Assembly (NCBI GenBank): GCA_009746045.1
Contig: RPFO01000076.1
Span: 480,614 to 544,613, forward strand
Direction of reading: 5' to 3'
DNA from: Mesostigma viride
Taxonomy: Eukaryota; Streptophyta; Mesostigmatophyceae; Mesostigmatales; Mesostigmataceae
DNA length: 64,000 nt
Part shown: positions 33,593-43,486 of the stretch, piece after piece
Layout of the letters: the number at the start of each line of letters is the position of its first letter
Numbering within the stretch: position 1 is the stretch's first letter
Translations under genes and position numbers: made by a program
Notes under the pieces: model-generated
What the model saw: the letters and a program-made list of their open reading frames with translations, nothing else
What the model was told of the DNA's origin: nothing
Database searches by the model: none

Positions 33593-33665
33593 ACTTGTCC
33601 CACTGCAGTGGTACAAGTTCCGCACTTGTCCCACTGCAGTGGTACAAGTTCCGCACTTGTCCCAC
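33593..33665. repeat. 31-bp tandem repeat with an internal CCACTGCAGTGG palindrome
   Basis: Two complete units (33,593-33,623 and 33,624-33,654) are identical, and a third is partial. Each unit, ACTTGTCC...GTACAAGTTCCGC, contains a 12-bp palindrome and self-complementary ends. It directly precedes the long hairpin. Confidence 0.8.
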
Positions 33666-33683
33666 AAGCTTGTTGGACAAGCT

Positions 33684-33832
33684 GCTTGTATCACTGGACA
33701 CTCGTGGGACGCAGCGCTCTAGTGGCCACTCGGGACGACTTGTAGCCACTCGGGCCATGCGGCCCTCATGACTACAAGTCGGCCCTCGTGACCACTATAG
33801 CGCTGGTCCCACTCGGGTCCAGTGACACAAGC
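33684..33832. repeat. Long imperfect hairpin, 149 bp
   Basis: GCTTGTATCACTGGACACTC at the left pairs with the right end (…GGTCCAGTGACACAAGC). An inner pair, AGTGGCCACTCGGGACGACT against its near complement, extends the stem almost to the centre. The words CACTCGG, GGTCCAGTG and GACTACAAGTC are shared with the hairpin at 35,413-35,525. It is probably a foldback MITE; no clear target duplication was found. Confidence 0.65.
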
Positions 33833-35412
33833 TACACTTGTCCACTTTTGGTGGTAAGCAGTGCGCCATTTCGTTTATTGTCACGGGGGGAACAAATTGC
33901 TTGTCGCACGCGCATTTTCAACCGTCTAGATCTCGGCCCGCCGTTTCGAGCCGTAGGATGTCACTTTTAAAGTTCGAAAAGTTTCCTTGAGACGTTTAGC
34001 CTTTCCTTGAAATGTTTATCCTCGGCGCGCGCCATTTAATTATCAGCCGTGGATGAGATTTTCCACCGTCCGATTTCGACTCCAGAAACCCAGTACGAGG
34101 CCATGGCAAGCGGAGGAGGTTTAAGCGGCGCGGAGAGGTGAGGGAGGCGGGTGGGCGAGCCTAGCGTAGGGGGGGGGGGGGACGTCAGTCGACGGGTTTA
34201 GCGGGCGCTCTGTTTTGGCGCTTTTTATGAGGCGTTTTTTTTTTTTCCCTCTTGGGCTTCAGTTTTTTTTTTTACGTCTGGGCGTCGCCTTTTTTTTTTT
34301 GTGGGCGTTTCTGACCGTTGGATCGGCGCTAAGCAACCCAGTTTCTTGGGAGCGCTGATGGAATCTTCCGTCCGCCAGGATCCACGACGGAATCTATTGT
34401 TGTGGTGGTGGTGTTCCCACACGGGAGCGGGAACGATTCCCTCTGGTTAACGGCGGAATCTTCCGTTACAACACTTGGCTTCATACACTTGAATGTACCC
34501 GGGGATTTAGGGCACCGGCTACAGTCAGTCAGCTGTATGGGCGCGGGAGCGGGAGCGGGATACGGAAAGATTCCACCAGGTTCTTGTCAACCGCAGAATC
34601 TTTCGTATCCTCGGGACTTACTATACGTCCGGGGACTCCCTGGGATTCGCCGCTCATGGGCCGCGCAGAATCTATAGTGGCCGGGGGCCGTATATACATG
34701 GAGCCGCGGATTTGAGTACCGGTGGTACTTATCGGGGCAATATGACGTGGACCAACTAACAAGGGCCCGGGGAGTTACGAAACCGGAATACCTAAATCCT
34801 GTCAGAAGACGTACCTGGATTCATGTAGACGGATGGCTGCAACGGGATTCTAGCCTTGCATTCACTTGATTGCCGTACACCCCTAATAGATTCCAAACTT
34901 CCGCACCAGCAAATCTGCCCAAATCTGATTCCTTCTCTGGTGATGGTACGGATGGACCGGATAGATGCCCAGCTTCGTGGAATCGCAAACTACAGGCTGA
35001 TACACAACTGTGGGTTATTCAGGAAGATCCTGGATCCCTGGGTCATGAATCTTCCATCGCAGCGGCAGGCCCAGGGCGGCGAAGCGTTGAGGACCCGCGA
35101 CGAGATGCCAGGGTGCAAGCTAAGGTCAAGATTGCGTAACCGTCATTAAGATCTGAAATCTACGGCTGTCGCGCCCCAAGAACCTGGGATTCACTGCGCC
35201 CCAACCACCTGGCACTAAACACTACGTTTCCATGTTTCGGAGCTCCAAACCCGAGTAGATCCAGGGTAGATCCGATTCTTTGAGTGGCGACTGATATTCT
35301 CTTGTGTTAGTGCGAATTCTAAGACTTACAGAGAAGATTCTATCTCTTAGATCACCGAAATCTGTCAAATATCCTTAGATTCCGGTCCGTGGGCTAAAAA
35401 AGTGGACAAGCC
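33833..35412. other. Intergenic-like stretch with homopolymer runs and scattered GGAATC words
   Basis: There is no convincing gene. Notable items are a G-run near 34,169-34,181, T/C runs between 34,230 and 34,300, and from about 34,360 to 35,050 many GGAATC/GATTCC words, often as GCGGAATCTTCCG or GCAGAATCT. These suggest an old degenerate repeat array. Confidence 0.4.
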
Positions 35413-35525
35413 GCTTTCCTCACTGGACCCGAGTGCGGAAAGCAATTTGTCGCCACTCGGTCTGCTTTTCGCACCACTCGGGCCGCCTCGGGCTGCTTTC
35501 CGCACTCGGGTCCAGTGAGGAAAGC
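35413..35525. repeat. Hairpin with perfect 31-bp arms
   Basis: The arms 35,413-35,443 and 35,495-35,525 are exact reverse complements, with a 51-base loop that itself carries CACTCGG repeats. It is related in wording to the hairpin at 33,684-33,832, so both probably belong to one foldback family. Confidence 0.8.
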
Positions 35526-35992
35526 TCTACTTGTTTTCGCGAGATCTACTCGAGTCCAGCATGATGTAAATTTTCTTGTTTTTTTCCACCCCCCCTGACG
35601 TAACAACAGGTTTTCACACACGAGGCGCACCGGCCCGACAAAAACAGGTCCTATTACTAGAACTGATTCCGCTCGATACCAGCGTAATTTTCGCTTGTCC
35701 GACCCAATAGGATGCGTCCACCTGGACGGTTGAAATTCCCTTCGCATGCCCAAGTCTGAACATGATTGTCTGTCCCGCCCACGGAAACAGCCGAAAACAA
35801 CTTGCCATTTTTTCGCAGCCCGTACAGCGTGTCAAGCCCCGGCCGGCGCGTGCACGGCCCTGTTCCGGCGCATACCACTTTTGGCCGAAAGTCCGCCGAA
35901 TTTCGCCAGAGCGTCCAAACAATTCGACCGAAAAAAACCCGAGTGTGAAAACCCTGTTACCAAGTACTGTACAGTCACTACTGTTCGGCAGT

Positions 35993-36172
35993 TCACGCCT
36001 TAAGTTGGGTTGGCTTAAGTTGGGTTCACACCTTAAGTTGGGTCGAATTGAATTCCGGCGTTCTTAGTTCAAAGTAGTTCAGAATACTATGTTTGAGTAT
36101 CTTTAGTTCAAATTAGTAGAATTTAGTAGAGTCATTCACGCCTTAAGTTGGGTTCACGCCTTAACCCATAGT
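35993..36172. repeat. Cluster of CCTTAAGTTGGGTT repeats
   Basis: The word (C)TTAAGTTGGGTT occurs four times (35,999-36,045 and 36,151-36,163), twice in the longer form TCACGCCTTAAGTTGGG. The reverse complement, with the same ATTCACGCC flank, occurs at 40,480-40,508. No gene. Confidence 0.65.
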
Positions 36173-36176
36173 CCGG

Positions 36177-38214
36177 GAATCGGATTTCTCTGAAAATAGT
36201 TTCTTATAATGGGCGAGAACGAACGCCGCAATCGAAGTGTTCCTGACGGCGGCAAAGATTACGTGGCACGCTCTTGGGGTTCCAGTTTCGCTGGCATGGC
36301 CGGCGACTAGGGCCGTTTTTAGCGGATGATAATCAGTTTGGATTTTGTAACTGGGTGATTAGTTACGGGCAGTTTTCGTTGTTGTTCAGGCGGTTAAAAA
36401 GGTCGTATTTATAAGGCCTTTTAATTTTGTATGCTGGCCTGAAACTGCCTTTGATTGGCGACTAGTGTAGTTAAAAGTTCTGACTCGAATCATTTTGCTG
36501 ACATTTCGTAGTTGCCGGTCTGACATTAGTTGTGTCAGTAAGGCTGGGATTTTTTTTAGGGGCGTTGCCATGTAGCGTGTTGTGTCGTCTTTTTAGGGAC
36601 CTTGCGAGGAAGGGGAAGGTCTTTTTTCTTGCATGACGCTGGGCACGCGTTGGCCGAGGCTATGGTGATGCAAGGAATGCCGACGCCTCCCCGGCCTTGT
36701 GCCCGCTCGGGCGCAGGGCTTAATTAAATTAACAGACGGGCGGCAGCCCCTGAGCTTCTGGTTTCACGGAAGTCACAGCGGCTGCCAAGTGTCCGGACTG
36801 ATTCTCATTTTGGAACTGGGTCCGGATGGTTGGGAATCTGCGCAGGAGGTTGGGCTGCGCTAGTGCAATATTCAGATCGGATATGAAGGGGAAGATCTGC
36901 TTGTCGAAACGGAAGGGCTGGCCTGCGTGGCAGCCTTGTACCTGAGGATGCTTGCGCTTCGGGTTAAGGTTCTGTGACGTTGGCTGGCCTGCCTTGGGCT
37001 GGTTCGTACCTGGGGATGCTTGCGCTCCGGGTTGGACCAGTTGAGGTCGTGGCGATAATTTTAATAAATTTAAAAATATTTTCACTCACACCGTTGTTTG
37101 GCGCGCGGTCTCGGCGCTGGGGGTGAGGGCTGATATGCGGCCTTGATTATATGCCTAACGGTAAATCTGTTAGCATGCCTAGGTGCGGGGGTGTGCCCCC
37201 TGTCAAGGACGATGCTCTCCTAAAGGGGTCGTGGCGAAATATAGTGAGAAACGAAACTTGGGGTTTCGGTAATTGCTTGATCGCTGCGTCTTCTGCTTTG
37301 TCTTCGCAACAACAACAACTCCTGTTGCCGATCATCAGAGGGGAGGCCTTCTTTGGGGTCGGTGGCGGGCCCTGCAAAGGGTCAATTCGCGAGAATGTGG
37401 TTACCTATAACAGTGCATCAATGCATCCACAGCTGCTGGTGTTAAAACGGGGTCCATTGCGGCAGGGCATTCTCGATGGACACGCGGTCCTTGGAGAGAG
37501 GGGAGCGGCTTTGAGTCAGCCAGGCGTGGGGGAGTTGGGGATTCGCAAACTTTGCTCGGAGAACTGCAAATGGCAGGGGACGCCATTTTGCTGTCCATTT
37601 TAAGCGACCACTTAATGTTTTCAATAAGAAGTTGGTGGAGTGGGAGCAATGGATACACGAATCGGATTTCTCTGAAAATAGTTTCTTATAATGGGCGAGA
37701 ACGAACGCCGCAATCGAAGTGTTCCTGACGGCGGCAAAGATTACGTGGCACGCTCTTGGGGTTCCAGTTTCGCTGGCATGGCCGGCGACTAGGGCCGTTT
37801 TTAGCGGATGATAATCAGTTTGGATTTTGTAACTGGGTGATTAGTTACGGGCAGTTTTCGTTGTTGTTCAGGCGGTTAAAAAGGTCGTATTTATAAGGCC
37901 TTTTAATTTTGTATGCTGGCCTGAAACTGCCTTTGATTGGCGACTAGTGTAGTTAAAAGTTCTGACTCGAATCATTTTGCTGACATTTCGTAGTTGCCGG
38001 TCTGACATTAGTTGTGTCAGTAAGGCTGGGATTTTTTTTAGGGGCGTTGCCATGTAGCGTGTTGTGTCGTCTTTTTAGGGACCTTGCGAGGAAGGGGAAG
38101 GTCTTTTTTCTTGCCCACCCACCCTCCCTGTGTTTTGTTGTCTTGGGGATTCGCAAACTTTGCTCGGAGAACTGCAAATGGCAGGGGACGCCATTTTGCT
38201 GTCCATTTTAAGCG
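36177..38214. repeat. Large direct duplication (456-bp and 72-bp blocks)
   Basis: Block R1 at 36,177-36,632 recurs at 37,659-38,114 and looks identical. Block R2 at 37,535-37,606 recurs at 38,143-38,214. The order is R1 - 902 bp - R2 - 52 bp - R1 - 28 bp - R2. The simplest reading is one tandem duplication in which the second copy lost, or the first gained, the 0.9-kb segment. No target duplication frames the whole. Small open frames inside R1 are identical only because the DNA is. Bases 36,633-37,534 hold no gene I can support. Confidence 0.8.
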
Positions 38215-39460
38215 TCCATTTTGGCATTTTAGACCCCTGAAAATGGAAAAAATCATAACTCATAGGCCACAACTCCAAATACCCCCAACCAAGGTGCTAG
38301 GAGTATCTACACTTCAAGGGCTTTTAGAAAATGCAATAATATCCCGAGTCTGGATTCAGTGCTTTGCAAGATATTTACTGCCAAAGTTGGACAAAAGACG
38401 ATCATTTTCAGGCAAGGGAAATCCCCTTAGTAGTTTACCCCTGCAGGGAGGGTTCTAAAAAATTATTCTGGGGTTGGACAATGTCAATAGATAGTGCCAC
38501 CATGCTTTCCTTGGGTCAGACCGCACGGATAGCCCATCTGACCTATATAATGCGCTCACTTACGTGTGTGGGTTACGCGCGCGTAAGCAGCCATCCATGA
38601 AATGACACACGTATGCATTGTATACAGCCACATAGGACTGTAAAAAGTGCTGGGAAACAAAGAAGTGCTAAACCAGCACTAACGGAATGGCATCCTCCAA
38701 AGGAACACCACAAACTGAGCAGATATGGGGCTAATAGCACTCATACAGCAGGCATGGAAACCTGCTGCAAGAGGCACTGATACACTCGTGTAAAATGGAT
38801 GTATAAACGACAGATTCCCGTGCAAACGACATGCAAACACGTTGCCGTACCTGGCTTGATCACGACCTTTCCGGGTTCTGCTGGCCGGGACCCTCATATC
38901 TCACACTGGCTAATGCTTTCCAGGCATAGGCCGCCATAGCCGCATAATGCATGCATCCGACATGATTACCAGGTTGATGTTCTGTGCAAAGATGACCTAT
39001 AAACGCATCCGAATTCACAGGGACGCTGCTGCGGATGTCCCGTACCAAAACTGGGTGCTCGGGCTGGCGCAGACTGCCGGGCCATAAGAAGAAAATCGAA
39101 ATATGGCATGCCATTATTACTCATCTGGTACTGACGACCAAGAAAGCAGTAATGTCCTACCTGTATTTTACCAATGCTATACATCTGGCCACCCCTGACC
39201 TACGAAAATCACGCATCATCATTCTGAGCAACATTCTGAACCAATGCAAGCCAGGAGACGCAAAATTTCCTTGATAACGGCACGCTAGCAGCCATATCTC
39301 GTTACGCGCGCGCGCGAGTGAAAATTTCCCGCCAAAGTCACGTGATACTGTCTCAATACACGTTGTATTTACCAGGCTATGGCGAATATTACCCCCAAAC
39401 CTATGCATCACCTTCGTCCCTAAGTGTTCCCAGACCCACCGGACCACTGACATCCGTCAC
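38215..39460. other. No gene seen
   Basis: Mixed AT/GC sequence with short frames only and no recognisable motif, RNA gene or element boundary. Confidence 0.4.
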
Positions 39461-39462
39461 GG

Positions 39463-39530
39463 GTGGCGCGGCGCTCCTGGAATTAAGCGCCGCGCCACCG
39501 GGGGTCAAACAGGGCGATATATCGCCCTGT
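39463..39530. repeat. Two adjacent hairpins
   Basis: GGTGGCGCGGCGCT pairs perfectly with AGCGCCGCGCCACC across an eight-base loop (39,463-39,500). Immediately after comes a perfect 22-base palindrome centred on GCGATATATCGC (39,508-39,529). They lie just outside the long-TIR element. They could be remnants of small foldback elements or a structured RNA signal; nothing decides between these. Confidence 0.6.
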
Positions 39531-40449
39531 CAACATATATACTAAAGCTTGTAAAACGCAGCCTTGGCACAATTTTAGCTAACACTCTTTCGAACGGCTT
39601 TAGGCTCCAGCCACTCAGCGGCGCGACTTACAGTCCGCTTGACGAATCAGCTGCGCGAAATTTCGTTGCGACCAATCACGAAAAGGTCAAACCACGGCAT
39701 CCATATTATCAGGGTTTTTGTGCGTTACATCCAGATGAGCCATTTGGCAGAGGTCCGTATGCCCAGATTGCGCCAGGAGCCAAACTCTGCGATGTCCTGT
39801 GTTTGCGAGCTCCAGATATAACCGTCGCAAACTTTTGGGCTGTTGGACCAAACTTTCTGTTGGGGAAATCCCGTTACAAACGCGCCGGAAGCTCACACGT
39901 GGATTTTCCTCTGCTCCACCGCCTGTAAGCGATTTTTCCCTGCTGTCTGCGGGGTTGGCGAGGTCACTCATCCCCGCGCGCATCGCGCTCCCGTGCAGGG
40001 GTAGCAGTCAATCTGGAGCTTGAACTCTGCAAGTAGTTCGCGAGCTCCGTCCACTGCGCGGTTGCGCAGTTTGTCCCTTTGTAGCAATGTACATATTGTT
40101 AAACTTCGCATAAAGTTGCTTACGTAGACTTCAGGCGCCAAGGCACAGCTCATCATCGGTCGGTACAATAACCCGGAACGTACCAGGTTCGAGCCTTCAT
40201 AGAGCTCCCCCATTGCATGTCGGATTTTTTTCCTTCACCCTTTTGCCACTCCATGAATCTTGTGGTCGAAACTCTAAAGCTAGCGCGCGCTCCTTGGCGG
40301 GACTAGCGCCACTTGGCCGGCACTCGACGGAGGTACGTGGTGACTCACATCTCCCTAGCCGGGGCTCCCTGGCCGGGGACCGGCCACAAAAAGTACAAGC
40401 TCTAATGTCGCGGGCGAAGCCCGCAAAACTTGTTTCCGGACTAAGGGTT

Positions 40450-40510
40450 AATAAGTTGGGTTGACCCCTCAAAAACCACGAACCCAACTTAATGAAGGCG
40501 TGAATGACTG
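40450..40510. repeat. Small inverted repeat of AAGTTGGGTT inside element M
   Basis: AATAAGTTGGGTT and AACCCAACTTAAT face each other across about 18 bases. The right arm plus GAAGGCGTGAATGACT is the reverse complement of the repeat at 36,131-36,163, linking the two places to one repeat family. Confidence 0.6.
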
Positions 40511-41188
40511 TATTGGTTGATTCTAGGAAGACGTATCAACTTTCAGGCAGGCGTCAGGTTGTTGTTGTTGATTCTGACACCGGACCTGGCGTCAGGCAAC
40601 AGGCATCGAATTTCCGCCGGCTTGACGTCATTCTTGAGTTGCAGACGGAGTGCAGAGTTGCAGAGTGCAGACTGCAGACCACCGTTGCACCAACAACCAG
40701 CCTGAAGCCGGAGCGCTGAAGTACAAAATCATGAATATTCTTCTACTTGGAGAATATGCTAATACTATCGCTTACTTAGAGCTCAGTTCTACTAAGAGAT
40801 TCTACAAAAAGTGCCACGTGTCGTACAAGCCACGTAGCACGTAGCACACTCCCAAGTCGATCCGGCGCAGCCTTTTGACTGATGACAGAGTGCACTCCAC
40901 CATTTTTCACTTTGGCTGGCGCCGGGCGGCGCGGTAGGCCAAACTCTGGAGTACTACGCTCATGTACGATTTTAGGGGGGGATGTCCCCCCTCCTCTGCT
41001 ACCCCTGCACGGGAGCGCAATGCGCGCGGGGATGAGTGACCTCGCCAGCCCCGCAGACAGCAGGGGAAAATCGCTTACAGGCGGTGGAGCAGAGGAAAAT
41101 CCACGTGTGAGCTTCCTGCGCGTCGGTTTGTAACTGGTTCCTCAGGACAATGCTTGGTCCAACAGCCCAAAAGTTTGCGACGGTTATA

Positions 41189-43035
41189 CAGGCTGGTTAG
41201 GCTATAGTGACCCTTATAGTGTCAGCAAGCGCTTCCGGAAAATTGAGAGCGAATCTGGAGAAGCTGAAAGTACACCCCCCGCATTGGTAGTTTTAATTCA
41301 GTTCAGCCAAAAGGCCCTTCGGAATTAGACATTAGCGTTTTATTGGTTGAAAGTGTTACTGTGTCCGCCCAATTAATTAATTATTAGTTTGTTTGTTTGG
41401 TTACCGGCCGAACAACCGTTAAACCGGCTGCGAAATTTAATAACTCTTTGTTTGTTTTGTATAACCCAGCCGGATGCACTGCTCTTACGGCTAGTAAAAG
41501 CACATTTTTCAGCCAGAGATTTAATATTTCTTTGTTTTTTACCGCAAAAGAAGCGCTCTTGGCAGTCAAATTATTTATTTACACTTTCTTTATTTGTTTG
41601 GTAGCTTCAAAAACTACAGGTCAGTACACTCGGGAATTAGTTAATTAAAATTCTTTTGTTTTATTTATCGTTTGCAGCTGGCCGGCGCCCAGCCTCATAA
41701 TTATCTCTTTAGTAAAACTACCAATGCGGAGGGTGTACATTTGCCTGGCAGTTTTTCATGACGGATGCGACTGCGAGTCGAGCGGTCGAAAATTATTTGA
41801 TCTACTGTCGGTTACAGAAGTACTTTCTGAACCAGACAGATATCTCCCAGTTTGTAACGCCTTTTTACCGTACAAGCCATCGGTTTCCTCGACCGCTCGA
41901 CTCGCAGTTCGATGGGGAATAATGAGCTGCGTTCAAATCTGGTCTCAGAATCTTTAGATCCCAAGTATTTTTTCCGGAAGGTCAAGTTATGTCCAGGGTA
42001 TGGTTAGTGGCAGTATCTTGCAGCCATATCTGTACTATGTGAATAACTCCCAGATTCATGGGAATCTTGCCTGTGCCCCGCAGGAACTTATTTTTTACTT
42101 CTTACTTCTGATTTGATGAATATTTTTGCAAATTTTTTTGACCTGCCACACTATTGGCTGGAGCTGTGGCTTGTCTCCATGTTAACTTAACAGGGGGAAA
42201 CACAACATGCTTGTTTAGCCGTAAGTTTGGTCAGCAAAAGTGGCATTTTCTCAACATAGATGTTTTAAAAATATTTTTTCACGAATTTTGAACTATTTTG
42301 CACTATTTTTGGAAAAGTGTGTAAAAAGTTAAGGGCACCTTACACAATTTCGACTCTTTTGGCCTAACCAGTAGGGCTGGCACATCCGCCGCATACCGAA
42401 CACGGACATGTTCGGGCGAATACCGAACATGTGCGGTGTTCGGGTCGGCAAAAATGTTCGGCCGAACATGTGCTGTTCGGGTTCGGGTCACCTGGAAACT
42501 TCAGAACATGTTCGTGTCCGTATTCGGGTCACCCTGGGAACCGGGCGAACATGTTCGCCTCTGACCCGGTACCGAACATTTTCTGGCGGAATCCCTGTAG
42601 TACCATCCAGTGATCCGACTAGGCAACGCTTCTCTGATGAAAAAGCGGCCTAGATTAGTCCGCCGACACGCTGGCAAGAGCAAAGCTGTTGTACGGTAGT
42701 AGAATTGTCTAAGCACGACCGGACTAGTTTAGGTAATGATTACGTAATCATTATTAATTTATTGCGTATTATGAAAAGTGACAACAAACTATGTATAGTT
42801 TCTCACTTATTTTAATTTATTTAGTGAATTGTTCGTGTTCGGTAAAATGTTCGGGTATGTTCGGGTTCGGGTTCGGGTCACTTAATCCTAACAGTACATG
42901 TTCGTGTTCGTGTTCGGGTCACCTGGGAATGTACCGAACATGTTCGGGTTCGGGTTCGGGTACTCTCCCCAGGTGTTCGTGTTCGTGTCCGGGTCGAGAA
43001 AATACCCGGATGTGCCAGCCCTACTAACCAGCCTG
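41189..43035. mobile_element. Element T: TA-target DNA transposon, non-autonomous, in the right arm of M
   Basis: The ends read CAGGCTGGTTAGGC at left and the inverse GCCTAACCAGCCTG at right, the right end being split by the hAT-like insertion. The element is flanked by TA on both sides, and the left arm of M shows the uninterrupted site with a single TA. That is the signature of a Tc1/mariner-like insertion. About 1.2 kb of its own sequence remains, with no transposase I can recognise. It includes an AT-rich part and two inverted CGAGTCGAGCGGTCGA-like words near 41,775 and 41,890. Confidence 0.75.
42372..43023. mobile_element. Element H: non-autonomous hAT-like transposon (652 bp) with subterminal GTTCGGG repeats
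   Basis: The terminal inverted repeats are TAGGGCTGGCACATCCG, with an exact 8-bp target duplication CTAACCAG at 42,364-42,371 and 43,024-43,031. An 8-bp duplication and T/CAGGG-type ends are hallmarks of hAT elements. More than a dozen TTCGGG/TTCGTG words, many as GTTCGGGTTCGGGT, crowd both subterminal regions; in hAT elements such repeats bind transposase. The middle (42,600-42,830) is AT-rich and codes for nothing recognisable. Confidence 0.9.
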
Positions 43036-43486
43036 TATCTGGAGCTCGCGAACACAGGAAATCGCAGAGTTTGGCTCCTGCTGCAATCTGGGCATACGGA
43101 CCTCTGCCAAATGGCTCATCTGGATGTAACGCTTCAGAAACCTCAAAAATGGGGACGCCGCGGTTTGACCTTTTCGTGATTGGTCGCAACGAAATTTCGC
43201 GCAGCTCATTCGTCAAGCGGACAGTCGCTCTGCTGGAGCCGAGCTGAGTGGCTGGAGCCGAAAGCCGTTCGAAATAGTGTTAGCTATTTTTGTGCCAAGG
43301 CTGCGTTTTACAAGCTTCATTACCTCTGAAGGTATAAGCACTACATGTACCTCTTATTACTCATGAATCCTTAACCATAATTTCTGTTGTCGCCTTTGGC
43401 ATTAATTAGGGACATAACTCCTTTAGCATTGCTTATCCTTAAACAGTCAAGCGACACTTTCGACAGTCAATCCTTAAGAATTAAGA

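Larger units (their letters stand above)
39545..43317. mobile_element. Element M: DNA element with inverted repeats of about 465 bp, interrupted by a TA-target element
   Basis: The left arm 39,545-40,007 begins AAGCTTGTAAAACGCAGCC. Its inverted partner is 40,996-41,188 plus 43,036-43,317; the gap is the inserted element T. The central 988 bp has no transposase. Very long TIRs suggest a Mutator-like or foldback type, but I see no matching target duplication outside the AAGCTTG ends, so the class is open. The arms differ at scattered bases, indicating moderate age. Confidence 0.75.

Noticed and set aside
36386-36571. 61-codon frame with an identical twin at 37,868-38,053
   Set aside because: Identity follows from the recent DNA duplication and is not evidence of protein conservation.
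37151-37603. 150-codon plus-strand frame
   Set aside because: No recognisable domain. Its last part lies in the R2 duplicated block, and composition matches surrounding non-coding DNA.
39508-39529. Perfect palindrome as an intrinsic terminator
   Set aside because: No following T-run, and such terminators are not expected in a eukaryotic nuclear context.
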